Source: Alphaproteobacteria bacterium (lineage in GTDB: Bacteria > Pseudomonadota > Alphaproteobacteria > MED-G09). From it: a stretch of 8,403 bases of DNA. A program made the translations under genes and the position numbers. The notes under the pieces are model-generated. The model worked only from the letters and a program-made list of their open reading frames with translations. It was not told the origin of the DNA and searched no databases. Shown here one piece after another: positions 1 through 6,124 of the stretch. Where the stretch lies: the NCBI GenBank assembly GCA_018658685.1, contig JABHUT010000001.1:1-8403 (forward strand), read 5' to 3'. Positions within the stretch are counted from its first letter, which is position 1. Every line of letters begins with the position of its first letter.

Positions 1-1
1 A

Positions 2-799
2 ATGGCAATTTCTGAGAGATTAAACAATTTAAATCAACAAAGACAAAATATTGAACAAACTGTTTTGTTCGAAGCAACAAACATCATTGAGGAAGAGCTA
101 ATTTCTAAAAAATTAAATTTAATACCAAATTCTATTGTTGTTAATGGTGAAGGTTGGCATTTAGGTGTTCTAGGAATAGTTGCTAGTAGAATAAAAGAAA
201 AATACTATAGACCATCTTTTGTTGTAAGTACTAATGAAGGTATTTCAACAGGTTCAGCACGCTCAGTTTCAGGAATTGATGTAGGTGAGTTGATAATTGA
301 TGCGGTTAATAAAGGAATACTTAATTCTGGAGGGGGACACAAAATGGCGGGGGGCTTTAGTCTTGATTCTTCTAGGTTTGATGAATTTAAAGAATTTTGC
401 GATAAAAAAATATTTGATGAGGCCAAAGAAGATGCTTTGAAAAAAATAAACTTATACGACGATATTTTAGATTCATCTATAATAAACAGAGACTTGTATG
501 ATTTAATTAAAATTGCCTCCCCTTATGGTCAAGGAAATCCTGAGCCACAGTTTATTATAAAAAATGCAAAAATTGACTATTGGTCTGAAGTTGGTGCTGG
601 TCATTTAAGGGTTAAGCTCTCTAATGCAAATTACGGTAGTATTGATGCAATAGCATTTGGCTCAAAAGGAACCCTTGTTGGGGATCTTATTATGAATCAT
701 TCTGGTGGATTATTTCATGTTGCTGGAGTTATAAAAAAGAATGATTGGCAAGGTAATAAGGCCGTTCAATTTCATATCCGAGATCTGTTTACAGGATGA
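2..799 (+). CDS. recJ: Single-stranded-DNA-specific 5'-3' exonuclease RecJ, C-terminal part (partial at 5' end)
   Basis: This is the C-terminal part of RecJ, the cytoplasmic 5'-3' single-strand DNA exonuclease of recombinational and mismatch repair. The frame is open from the first bases of the window. The ATG at 2 is an internal methionine, because RecJ is usually about 570 residues and only 265 are present. Residues 1-25 match the LNxxRQxIE helix that follows the catalytic DHH domain. Residues 50-118 form the DHHA1 domain, with GWHLGVLGIVASR at 51-63, GSARSV at 84-89 and the hallmark GGGH at 110-113. Residues 174-184 (PYGQGNPEPQF) open the C-terminal OB-fold, which ends in VQFHIRDLF near the stop. 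The DHH catalytic residues lie upstream of the window. It is followed within a few bases by the promoter of the tRNA gene. Family assignment is very secure. Confidence 0.95.
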   Translation: MAISERLNNLNQQRQNIEQTVLFEATNIIEEELISKKLNLIPNSIVVNGEGWHLGVLGIVASRIKEKYYRPSFVVSTNEGISTGSARSVSGIDVGELIIDAVNKGILNSGGGHKMAGGFSLDSSRFDEFKEFCDKKIFDEAKEDALKKINLYDDILDSSIINRDLYDLIKIASPYGQGNPEPQFIIKNAKIDYWSEVGAGHLRVKLSNANYGSIDAIAFGSKGTLVGDLIMNHSGGLFHVAGVIKKNDWQGNKAVQFHIRDLFTG

Positions 800-800
800 C

Positions 801-829
801 TTGATATTCTTTAATTAGACATATATACA
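801..829 (+). promoter_or_regulatory. Probable sigma-70 promoter of the tRNA-Glu gene
   Basis: TTGATA at 801-806 (-35) and TATACA at 824-829 (-10) are separated by 17 bp. They start one base after the recJ stop codon. A start site near 836 would leave a short leader before the mature tRNA 5' end at 843. Both hexamers match the consensus well and the spacing is optimal. Transcription beyond the tRNA could also supply the metal operon downstream. Confidence 0.6.
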
Positions 830-842
830 GTTATGAAACTGT

Positions 843-917
843 GGTCCCTTCGTCTATCGGTTAGGACGCCAGGTTTTCAACCTGGAAAGAGGGGTTCGAT
901 TCCCCTAGGGACTACCA
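843..917 (+). tRNA. tRNA-Glu, anticodon UUC
   Basis: This is a complete cloverleaf of 75 nt including the encoded CCA at 915-917. The acceptor stem GGTCCCT (843-849) pairs with AGGGACT (907-913), with a G-U wobble at the first pair. The anticodon stem is CCAGG (869-873) with CCTGG (881-885), and the loop TTTTCAA places TTC at 876-878. The T arm is AGGGG, TTCGATT, CCCCT. The D arm contains GTC, the GG pair and GGAC. The sequence is close to known proteobacterial tRNA-Glu genes. The encoded CCA fits a gammaproteobacterial-type genome. A short T run follows at 919-924 but has no hairpin of its own. Confidence 0.97.
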
Positions 918-928
918 GTTTTTTGTAT

Positions 929-944
929 TATAAGGGTATAAGGG
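929..944 (+). repeat. Perfect tandem 8-bp repeat that duplicates the ribosome-binding site of the MerC gene
   Basis: TATAAGGG occurs twice back to back (929-936 and 937-944). The second AAGGG sits 5 bases before the ATG at 950 and is the likely Shine-Dalgarno. The first copy is 8 bp further upstream and provides a second, more distant purine-rich element. It may be a simple slippage duplication. The function is unknown. Confidence 0.6.
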
Positions 945-949
945 ATTAA

Positions 950-1360
950 ATGTTTATACAGCTAGCAAAAGATCAAAAATTTTATGATAAGCTTTCTATT
1001 GGTATTTCGATAGCTTGTATATTGCATTGCCTTTTATTTCCTTCACTTTTAATTTTATTTTCAAGTTTTTTATCTTTATCCATCAATGGCGAGTTGGTTC
1101 ATTACCTTCTTCTGTTTTTAGTAGCCCCTGTAAGTATATTTGCTTTATCAATGGGATTAAAAAATCACAAGAATTTTCTTATTTTCTTAACAGGATTGAT
1201 TGGTCTATCAAATCTAATTTTTGCGTTGTTTATCCCTGTTCCATTTTTTGGGTTATCAGGAGAAGTATTATTTACAATCATAGGATCTACTTTAATCACA
1301 GCTGCACACTATAGTAATTATAGACTTTGTGTTCATATTGATTGCGATTGTCATGAATAA
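950..1360 (+). CDS. MerC-domain inner-membrane protein, putative metal transport or metal handling
   Basis: This is a 136-residue hydrophobic protein with about four membrane segments (roughly 16-44, 50-70, 75-95 and 102-118). The first carries the CxxHC motif typical of the MerC family (C23-I-L-H26-C27). The C-terminus has the family's AHxxNxRxC pattern (A119, H120, N123, R125, C127), followed by a Cys/His tail with H129, C132, C134 and H135. MerC was first described as a mercuric-ion uptake protein of the inner membrane. Chromosomal relatives outside mer operons are poorly characterised. No merR, merT, merP or merA is visible here, and the neighbours suggest zinc or another divalent metal rather than mercury. 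The ATG at 950 has AAGGG at 940-944. Its stop overlaps the start of the next gene, so the two are co-translated. The family call is secure; the substrate is an inference. Confidence 0.85.
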   Translation: MFIQLAKDQKFYDKLSIGISIACILHCLLFPSLLILFSSFLSLSINGELVHYLLLFLVAPVSIFALSMGLKNHKNFLIFLTGLIGLSNLIFALFIPVPFFGLSGEVLFTIIGSTLITAAHYSNYRLCVHIDCDCHE

Positions 1361-1637
1361 AATTCCATATTTGTTTACAAAAAATTATTTGCTTGTTTTA
1401 GTAGGCTTATTTTTTGTATCTACTTTTGCATTAGACCCTTTATTTCATGAAGCATCTGAGGATGATCATTCTAATTTAGAATGTCATTTTTGTTTAAATG
1501 AGATTTCAGATGCAACTTTACCCAAGACTGAAAGAGAAATTTTTTTATTTCCTAACTTTTCAGAAATTGAAAATTTAGAGAATTTTTCCTTTTTATTTTA
1601 TAAAAACTACTCTTCAAGAGCTCCACCTAAAATTTAA
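1353..1637 (+). CDS. Small exported Cys/His-containing protein, possible metal-binding partner of the receptor
   Basis: This is a 94-residue protein read from the ATG at 1353, which overlaps the merC stop codon in ATGAATAA. An in-frame GTG at 1329 would add eight residues inside merC and is less likely. Residues 10-26 form a hydrophobic signal peptide or membrane anchor. A short acidic, metal-ligand-rich stretch follows: H32, E33, D37, D38, H39, C44, H45 and C47 (motif ECHFC at 43-47). The protein ends in SRAPPKI. Small proteins with a signal peptide, a His/Asp stretch, a CxxC-like pair and a conserved R-x-PP end occur near metal receptor and MerC-type genes, and some are annotated as zinc chaperones. 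I make that link from memory of the pattern, not from a search. It sits between merC and the receptor with a 36-bp gap to the latter. A role in metal delivery or sensing is inferred from ligands and context. Confidence 0.7.
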   Translation: MNKIPYLFTKNYLLVLVGLFFVSTFALDPLFHEASEDDHSNLECHFCLNEISDATLPKTEREIFLFPNFSEIENLENFSFLFYKNYSSRAPPKI

Positions 1638-1659
1638 ATTTTTATTTTTTTAAATTTTA
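1628..1659. repeat. AT-only perfect inverted repeat just before the receptor's ribosome-binding site
   Basis: TAAAATTTAAA (1628-1638) is the exact reverse complement of TTTAAATTTTA (1649-1659), with a 10-nt T-rich spacer. It overlaps the stop codon of the preceding gene and ends two bases before the AAGGAG of the receptor. As RNA it could form an 11-bp A-U hairpin that separates the two cistrons. Its base composition makes a chance origin possible. Confidence 0.5.
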
Positions 1660-1661
1660 AT

Positions 1662-1667
1662 AAGGAG
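1662..1667 (+). promoter_or_regulatory. Strong Shine-Dalgarno that fixes a TTG start for the TonB receptor
   Basis: AAGGAG lies six bases upstream of TTG at 1674. The first codons from this TTG (MRNLITAFLL) give a proper signal peptide. The strong ribosome-binding site supports the non-ATG start. Confidence 0.75.
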
Positions 1668-1673
1668 ATTAAA

Positions 1674-4016
1674 TTGAGAAATTTAATTACAGCATTTTTA
1701 CTTGTGGGTGCTTTAACAATACACAGTAAAGTTTTATATTCTAATGAAGTTGACGAGATAACTAATAATGCGAATGAGATTATAGTTACCTCCTCATATA
1801 TAGATACTAATTTATCCGATCTTGATGACCCTATACATGTTATAAATGGCAATGATATTGCTCTAGGCGCAACGCTTAGCTTAGGTGAGTCCTTGGACAA
1901 TCTTTTAGGTATTCAGTCATCTGACTTTGGTTCTGCAGTTGGACATCCAATAATTCGAGGTTTGTCTGGAAACAGAGTAAAAAAAATGAATAATGGAAAG
2001 CTTCTAAGAAATGTTTCTTCAGTTGGTGATGACCATATTGATGAGGTTGATTTAAATGATATTCAACAAATTGAAATAGTAAGAGGACCATCATCTTTGC
2101 TCTATTCAAGTGGATCAGTTGGCGGGATTGTTAATATAATTGACAATACAATTGCTAGAAAAGATTTTGAAAAAATGAATTTAAACATTGGTCTTGAAAC
2201 GCAAAGCGTTAATGATGGTGAGGCTGGAAGTCTTTCATTTCAGAATAATATTGGTGGGTTTAATTTAAGCTTTGCCATTAAAGACTCTCAGTTTGACAAT
2301 TTTGATATTCCTAATGGTGCTATTTTGCACTCTGAGGATGAACATCACGATGAAGATGAACATCACGAAGAAGAAGCTCATCACGATGAAGATGAACATG
2401 ATGAGAATCTAGGTTATTTACCAAACTCTGACTTTGAGTCGACTTCGAAAAGATTCGGAATATCTAAAACTGGTGATTGGGGTTATTTTGGTTTTTCTTA
2501 CAAAAACTCAGAAAGTCTTTTTGGCGTACCTTTTCATGGTGAAGGTCATGAAGGCCACGGTGGACACGAAGAAGAAGCTCATCACGATGAAGACGAACAT
2601 CATGAAGAAGACGAGCATGAAGAAGAAGCCCACCATGAAGAAGATGAGCACGAAGGTGAAAGAATTTTCTCAACTACAGAGTCTGATGTTTTTGATATTG
2701 AGGGTTCATATATAGTTAATAATTCTTGGCTTAAAACTATAAATTATTTTATTAGATCTTCTGAATATCTTCATACTGAGCAGCATGCTGAAGAAGAACA
2801 TGGTGATGAAGAAATGCATCATGACGAGGATGAGCATGATGAGCACGGGCACGAAGAAGGTCCTACAAATTTTGAAAATAAAGCTAAAGAGCTTGGCTTT
2901 ATTTTTGATTTAAGTAACGATTTTGCCGAGCAGAAATTATCATTTAACTATGCTGAAGAAGAAATTTCAATAATTGGCGCCGAAGCATTTATGAGGCCAA
3001 CAGATAATGAGGAATTTTCTTTAGGTTATTATTTATGCAAAGAATTTGGTTTATTTGATCTTGATGTAGGGATTAGATATGAAGATATTTCTCGAAAAGG
3101 TTCTTTAGCTCATCATGAAGATGAACATCACGATGAGGATGAACATCACGATGAAGACGAACATCACGATGAGGATGAGCATGAAGAAGATGAGCATGAG
3201 GAAGAGATTGAGTTCTATAATAGAGATTTTAGTCAAACAAGTTTTGCAGTTAATCTCTCAAGAGAACTTAATGATAATTTTACTCTAAGCCTTGGTCTTG
3301 CAAGAGTTGAAAGAGCGCCATCAGCAGTTGAATTATTTATGAATGGAGCCCATCTCGCTACCGGTAGATTTGAAGTAGGCAATACAAACATTGAGTCAGA
3401 GACTTCGAATAATATTGATTTGAATATTTATTATCAAAATAATAATTTTTCTTTCAAAGGTAATGTTTTTTCTAATCAAATAGATAATTTTATTTATTTA
3501 CAAGATGAAACCGAAGAAGAACATGATGAGCATGAACATGAAGATCATGGAGGACTTATTTTAGCAAATTATCTTCAAAAAGATGCTGAGCTCGAAGGTT
3601 ATGAGTTTGAGGTTAGTCAAATATTTAACTTTGATAGAGGAAATCTTACTTTATCCTTGGGTAGAGATTCAGTCACAGGTGAGTTTAAGAATGGAGCTAA
3701 TATTCCAAGAATTGTACCTGAAAGAAATATTTTAACTATTTCTTATTCTGAAGATAATCTTGATGCACGACTTACTTTTAAAGATATTGAAGAGCAAAAT
3801 GATATTGGCGAAGGTGAAACAATGACTCAGGGTTTTGAAATGCTTGATTTTTCTCTAAGAAAATCTTTTGTTCTAAGCAATCAAAGTAAAATAAGCTTAT
3901 CATTATTTGGTAAAAACCTTCTTGACGAGGTTGCTAGGAATCACTCTTCTTTTGTTAAGAATGAAGTTCCTTTACCGGGAAGAAATTTTGGTTTGAAGTT
4001 GAACTATAAATTTTAA
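1674..4016 (+). CDS. TonB-dependent outer-membrane receptor with five His/Asp/Glu-rich segments, putative zinc (ZnuD-like) receptor
   Basis: This is a 780-residue outer-membrane receptor starting at TTG. A signal peptide spans about 1-23. A TonB-box-like EIIVTSS lies at 35-41. The plug domain runs to about 160, with HPIIRGLSGNRV at 91-102 and the plug end motif QQIEIVRGPSSLLYSSGSVGG at 131-151. A beta-barrel follows and ends in a terminal aromatic (LNYKF), as expected for BAM insertion. The barrel is interrupted by acidic histidine-rich segments at about 219-242 (8 His), 288-326 (12), 367-393 (8), 480-508 (10) and 617-625 (4), about 42 His in all, built from repeats such as EHHDED. These are probably surface loops that collect Zn(II) or another divalent metal. 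Neisserial ZnuD, a zinc receptor, also has His-rich loops. It lies directly downstream of the MerC and small Cys/His genes and is followed by a terminator. The receptor family is certain; zinc as substrate is inferred, with nickel, copper or cobalt as alternatives. Confidence 0.9.
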   Translation: MRNLITAFLLVGALTIHSKVLYSNEVDEITNNANEIIVTSSYIDTNLSDLDDPIHVINGNDIALGATLSLGESLDNLLGIQSSDFGSAVGHPIIRGLSGNRVKKMNNGKLLRNVSSVGDDHIDEVDLNDIQQIEIVRGPSSLLYSSGSVGGIVNIIDNTIARKDFEKMNLNIGLETQSVNDGEAGSLSFQNNIGGFNLSFAIKDSQFDNFDIPNGAILHSEDEHHDEDEHHEEEAHHDEDEHDENLGYLPNSDFESTSKRFGISKTGDWGYFGFSYKNSESLFGVPFHGEGHEGHGGHEEEAHHDEDEHHEEDEHEEEAHHEEDEHEGERIFSTTESDVFDIEGSYIVNNSWLKTINYFIRSSEYLHTEQHAEEEHGDEEMHHDEDEHDEHGHEEGPTNFENKAKELGFIFDLSNDFAEQKLSFNYAEEEISIIGAEAFMRPTDNEEFSLGYYLCKEFGLFDLDVGIRYEDISRKGSLAHHEDEHHDEDEHHDEDEHHDEDEHEEDEHEEEIEFYNRDFSQTSFAVNLSRELNDNFTLSLGLARVERAPSAVELFMNGAHLATGRFEVGNTNIESETSNNIDLNIYYQNNNFSFKGNVFSNQIDNFIYLQDETEEEHDEHEHEDHGGLILANYLQKDAELEGYEFEVSQIFNFDRGNLTLSLGRDSVTGEFKNGANIPRIVPERNILTISYSEDNLDARLTFKDIEEQNDIGEGETMTQGFEMLDFSLRKSFVLSNQSKISLSLFGKNLLDEVARNHSSFVKNEVPLPGRNFGLKLNYKF
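2330..2404 (+). repeat. His-rich repeat segment 1 of the receptor gene
   Basis: This encodes residues about 219-243, a run of DEHH / EEAHHDEDEH units. Bases 2364-2399 match 2565-2600 in segment 2 at 35 of 36 positions, with a single silent T/C difference. The two segments therefore share a recent common origin at DNA level. Confidence 0.8.
2535..2654 (+). repeat. His-rich repeat segment 2 of the receptor gene
   Basis: This encodes residues about 288-327, the longest His-rich segment, with 12 histidines. It opens with a glycine-rich GHEGHGGH stretch and continues with EEEAHHDEDEHHEEDEHEEEAHH-type units. It contains the 36-bp block shared with segment 1. Confidence 0.8.
2772..2853 (+). repeat. 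His-rich repeat segment 3 of the receptor gene
   Basis: This encodes residues about 367-393 with 8 histidines (HAEEEHGDEEMHHDEDEHDE, then HGH). It is more diverged than segments 1, 2 and 4 but keeps the HHDEDEHDE core. Confidence 0.75.
3109..3198 (+). repeat. His-rich repeat segment 4: tandem 18-bp units within the receptor gene
   Basis: Three consecutive 18-bp units (3123-3140, 3141-3158 and 3159-3176) encode EHHDED each time. Units 1 and 3 are identical and unit 2 differs at two third-codon positions. Degenerate flanking units extend the segment to residues about 480-508 with 10 histidines. Such exact in-frame units are prone to slippage or recombination, so length variation between strains is expected. 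Confidence 0.85.
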
Positions 4017-4029
4017 AGCTTAATTCAAG

Positions 4030-4066
4030 ATAGCGCCCAGAGATATTAAACTTTGGGCGCTATTTT
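4030..4066 (+). terminator. Rho-independent terminator after the TonB receptor
   Basis: ATAGCGCCCAGAG (4030-4042) pairs with CTTTGGGCGCTAT (4051-4063) over 13 bp, including one G-U, around an 8-nt loop. A short T stretch (4063-4066) follows. The GC-rich core stands out from the AT-rich surroundings. It starts 14 bp after the receptor stop codon and ends the metal operon. The T tail is short. Confidence 0.8.
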
Positions 4067-4174
4067 AAATATTCTGATAATAAAATTTAACTTTTCTGAA
4101 TATTTAGTTTTTAAATATACATTATGCACCCAAATCAACTATAAAAATTTATTAACATTCATAAAGGATTTAAA

Positions 4175-4666
4175 ATGATTGAAATAGCATTGAGATTTGG
4201 TTGGTTGGCACAATCAATAGTACTAGTATCAACTGTGGTATTGGTGATTTATATAATCACTTCTGAGAATTGGAATACACAATCCAATACATATCGTAAA
4301 GAAACTCCGAATGAAGCAATTAAAAAATATGTTTTAGACTTTAATTCTAAAAAGGAACTAGATGAGAGTTTTCAATTACCAATTATGGTTTTAAATAATG
4401 GTAAGAAAGATATCCATAAGAAGATTTCAACTTTTATTGACTATGAAGGTCTTAAAAAAACTGGTTGGGAATATTCTTTTGTTAATTCTATGGATACAAT
4501 AGCGGAATTAAATAATACTGCTATAGTTCAATTAAATTTTTCAAGACTTAATAAATTTGAAGAAAAATATCTTAGGGCTAACGCTTTTTTCACACTCATA
4601 AAGGAAGATAGAAAGTGGCTAATATCTTCAATAATTATCGATAAAGATGTACCGATGGGAATATAA
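4175..4666 (+). CDS. Membrane-anchored protein of unknown function with a possible NTF2-like domain
   Basis: This 163-residue protein starts at ATG 4175 with AAAGGA six bases upstream. Residues 10-29 form one hydrophobic segment with little charge before it, so it is an inner-membrane anchor or uncleaved signal. The remainder (about 45-160) is a soluble alpha/beta domain. The C-terminal pattern AIVQLNFSRLNKFEEKYLRANAFFTLIKEDRKWLISSI (116-153) resembles the last strands of NTF2/SnoaL-like folds, which often read as variable, hydrophobic strands followed by a dipole of K/D and W. I recognise no catalytic motif. It has its own transcription unit after the receptor terminator and converges on the DoxX gene with a 9-bp gap. 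No convincing promoter was found in 4067-4174. The fold is a tentative call. Confidence 0.7.
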   Translation: MIEIALRFGWLAQSIVLVSTVVLVIYIITSENWNTQSNTYRKETPNEAIKKYVLDFNSKKELDESFQLPIMVLNNGKKDIHKKISTFIDYEGLKKTGWEYSFVNSMDTIAELNNTAIVQLNFSRLNKFEEKYLRANAFFTLIKEDRKWLISSIIIDKDVPMGI

Positions 4667-4675
4667 AATAGCGCT

Positions 4676-5104
4676 TTAATATCCTGGATTAAAATTAGGC
4701 CGTGTTAAAGAATAAGCCCAATAAAAAAATACAAATTGAAAAGCTAGGCGAATATAAAGAGCATAAATAGGTATGTCGGGAAATGCTTCTGGTGTTATTG
4801 CCATATATATATTAGCTGGATAAACAGCGATTAAAAGAGCAAATAAACCCCATCCTGCTATTTTTCGAAACCGAGGTATTAGTAAACCAATACCTCCAAT
4901 AACCTCAAAAAAACCACTGATATAAACAGCTTCTTTATGCAGTGGAAGGGTTGGAGGCATTATGGATAAATAAAAAGGTAAATTTGTAAAGTGGGTTATG
5001 CCAGCATTTATAAAAAAAATCGATAGCCCGAAAAGAACAATTTTTCTCCATATACCTTTTGGTAATTGAGAAAAAGGGATTAAGTTTGAGTTTTCTTTAT
5101 TCAT
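4676..5104 (-). CDS. DoxX-family inner-membrane protein
   Basis: This 142-residue protein has four membrane segments (about 21-36, 58-77, 81-100 and 113-131). It carries the DoxX pattern GITHF at 35-39, PFYLSIMPPTLPLH at 43-56, SGFFEVIGGIGLLIP at 63-77, and AGWGLFALLIAVYPANIYMA at 83-102. DoxX proteins are small quinone- or redox-associated membrane proteins with mostly unknown roles. The start ATG at 5104 has only a weak GAG-type ribosome-binding site. It lies 33 bp downstream of the RTX-like gene on the same strand with no terminator between them, so they may be co-transcribed, though no functional link is evident. The family call is secure. Confidence 0.88.
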   Translation of the reverse strand: MNKENSNLIPFSQLPKGIWRKIVLFGLSIFFINAGITHFTNLPFYLSIMPPTLPLHKEAVYISGFFEVIGGIGLLIPRFRKIAGWGLFALLIAVYPANIYMAITPEAFPDIPIYALYIRLAFQFVFFYWAYSLTRPNFNPGY

Positions 5105-5137
5105 ATTATTTTCTCATTCTTTATTAAGAGGTAATAT

Positions 5138-5986
5138 TTATACTAAATTTATATCAGCAATAATCTCAACCGTATATGATGTCGCTACCCATAAATCCTC
5201 GATAAACTCTTCTACATTTGGTATTTTCAGCGTACCGCTATCTTTGCTTGAATCTGGAGCAAAGTAAATTTCCGTTCCTGAAATACCATTTGAAATAACA
5301 TCTACATTTTCTATAGAATCAAATTCTTTAGTTGTTAGATTTGATGTTCCTCCAATTATTATAAGGGTTAATTTATCATTCGCTTTATCAAATCCTTCGA
5401 TCGTTACATCATAGGCACCTTCTTTAGAAATACCGTCTGTTCCTACTTCGTATCGGAAATCTTCTGCTTGGCTTGTAGCTGTAATAATACTGTCAGAGGA
5501 AACATCAATATTTATTATTGTGTATTCTTCCGCCCCATTACCAGTATCTTCAGTTTCAGGTACCTCGAATGCATCACTAATAACAAAGTTAGAAGAACCA
5601 TTTTTAGATCCTGAGGCAGGAGGGCCATCTGTTACCCCCATTCCTTTTACAAAGTCTGAATAAGTCCATTGTGACCCAACATCACCAGTAGTGGAATTTC
5701 CACTAGTTTCATAAGTAAATTTATCAGCCCCATTAATGGTAATCTCCGAACCGTTTGAAAGAGTAAGTCTTGTGGCATTTTTAGTAAAAAGTGAGGTAGT
5801 GATTGTTATACCGTCGACCAATTCGATTATATTTGAGCCTTCGGTGTCAATAATTTGTATTTTTGCGTTACTTGGAATTGCTTTTGAGATGATATAAACA
5901 TCGTCACCTCCAAGACCTCGATAGGTCATATCATTTTCGGTTGGAATGATAAAATTTTTACCTGAATTGAAATTTAAAGATGCCAC
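5138..5986 (-). CDS. Acidic RTX-like / type-I-secretion surface protein with a GLGGDD calcium-binding-like motif
   Basis: This is a 282-residue, strongly acidic protein, rich in Ser/Thr/Asn/Gly and without cysteine. It has no signal peptide, which fits type I secretion or a cytosolic protein but not Sec export. Residues 20-119 form a module with TYRGLGGDDVYIIS (21-34), IQIIDTEGSNIIELVDG (43-59), LTLSNGSEITINGADKF (74-90) and a GMGV end. I recognise this as a recurrent beta-rich unit in RTX-like secreted proteins and proteases of marine bacteria. Residues about 155-255 form a second beta-rich unit with AEDFRYEVG, YDVTIEGFDKANDKLTL and GISGTEIYFAPDS. Only one RTX-like GGxGxD-type element is present. 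No transporter gene is nearby. The start is GTG at 5986, supported by AGGAG six bases upstream. Exact role unknown; adhesion or cell-surface coating is a guess. Confidence 0.75.
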   Translation of the reverse strand: MASLNFNSGKNFIIPTENDMTYRGLGGDDVYIISKAIPSNAKIQIIDTEGSNIIELVDGITITTSLFTKNATRLTLSNGSEITINGADKFTYETSGNSTTGDVGSQWTYSDFVKGMGVTDGPPASGSKNGSSNFVISDAFEVPETEDTGNGAEEYTIINIDVSSDSIITATSQAEDFRYEVGTDGISKEGAYDVTIEGFDKANDKLTLIIIGGTSNLTTKEFDSIENVDVISNGISGTEIYFAPDSSKDSGTLKIPNVEEFIEDLWVATSYTVEIIADINLV

Positions 5987-5992
5987 TTTACT

Positions 5993-5997
5993 CTCCT
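5993..5997 (-). promoter_or_regulatory. Shine-Dalgarno supporting the GTG start of the RTX-like protein
   Basis: On the minus strand AGGAG lies six bases before GTG at 5986. No ATG in frame is better placed, so the GTG start is preferred. Confidence 0.75.
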
Positions 5998-6049
5998 TTT
6001 ATTGCTAGTAACTAATTTTTCTTAACTTAAATGAGTTTGCTTGAAAATC

Positions 6050-6084
6050 ACAAAGCTTTCTTAAAATTACCTTTACAAAGCTTT
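6050..6084. repeat. Two direct copies of ACAAAGCTTT in the divergent intergenic region
   Basis: ACAAAGCTTT occurs at 6050-6059 and 6075-6084, 25 bp apart. Each copy contains the 8-bp palindrome AAAGCTTT. They lie between the divergently transcribed RTX-like gene (starts at 5986) and serine hydrolase gene (starts at 6137). They could be paired operator half-sites. Given the AT-rich composition this is tentative. Confidence 0.4.
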
Positions 6085-6124
6085 TTAATATGTTTTTATT
6101 TTATTGTTATTTAAATTATTTTTT

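Noticed and set aside
205..426. Minus-strand open frame inside recJ
   Set aside because: It lies opposite conserved RecJ DHHA1 coding sequence and has no recognisable protein features.
919..931. Zur box upstream of the MerC gene (GTATTATAA)
   Set aside because: It matches only part of the symmetric Zur consensus and is too weak in AT-rich DNA.
1015..1314. Plus-strand open frame overlapping merC in another phase
   Set aside because: The merC frame has the CxxHC motif and membrane segments; the alternative is a shadow without a proper start.
950..1360. Mercury resistance (mer) operon
   Set aside because: Only a MerC-domain protein is present; merR, merT, merP and merA are absent and the receptor context points to metal uptake.
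2434..2715. Open frames in other phases across the His-rich repeats, on both strands
   Set aside because: The repetitive GAY/GAR/CAY codons keep several frames open. They have no signal, domain or ribosome-binding site, and the receptor frame explains the region.
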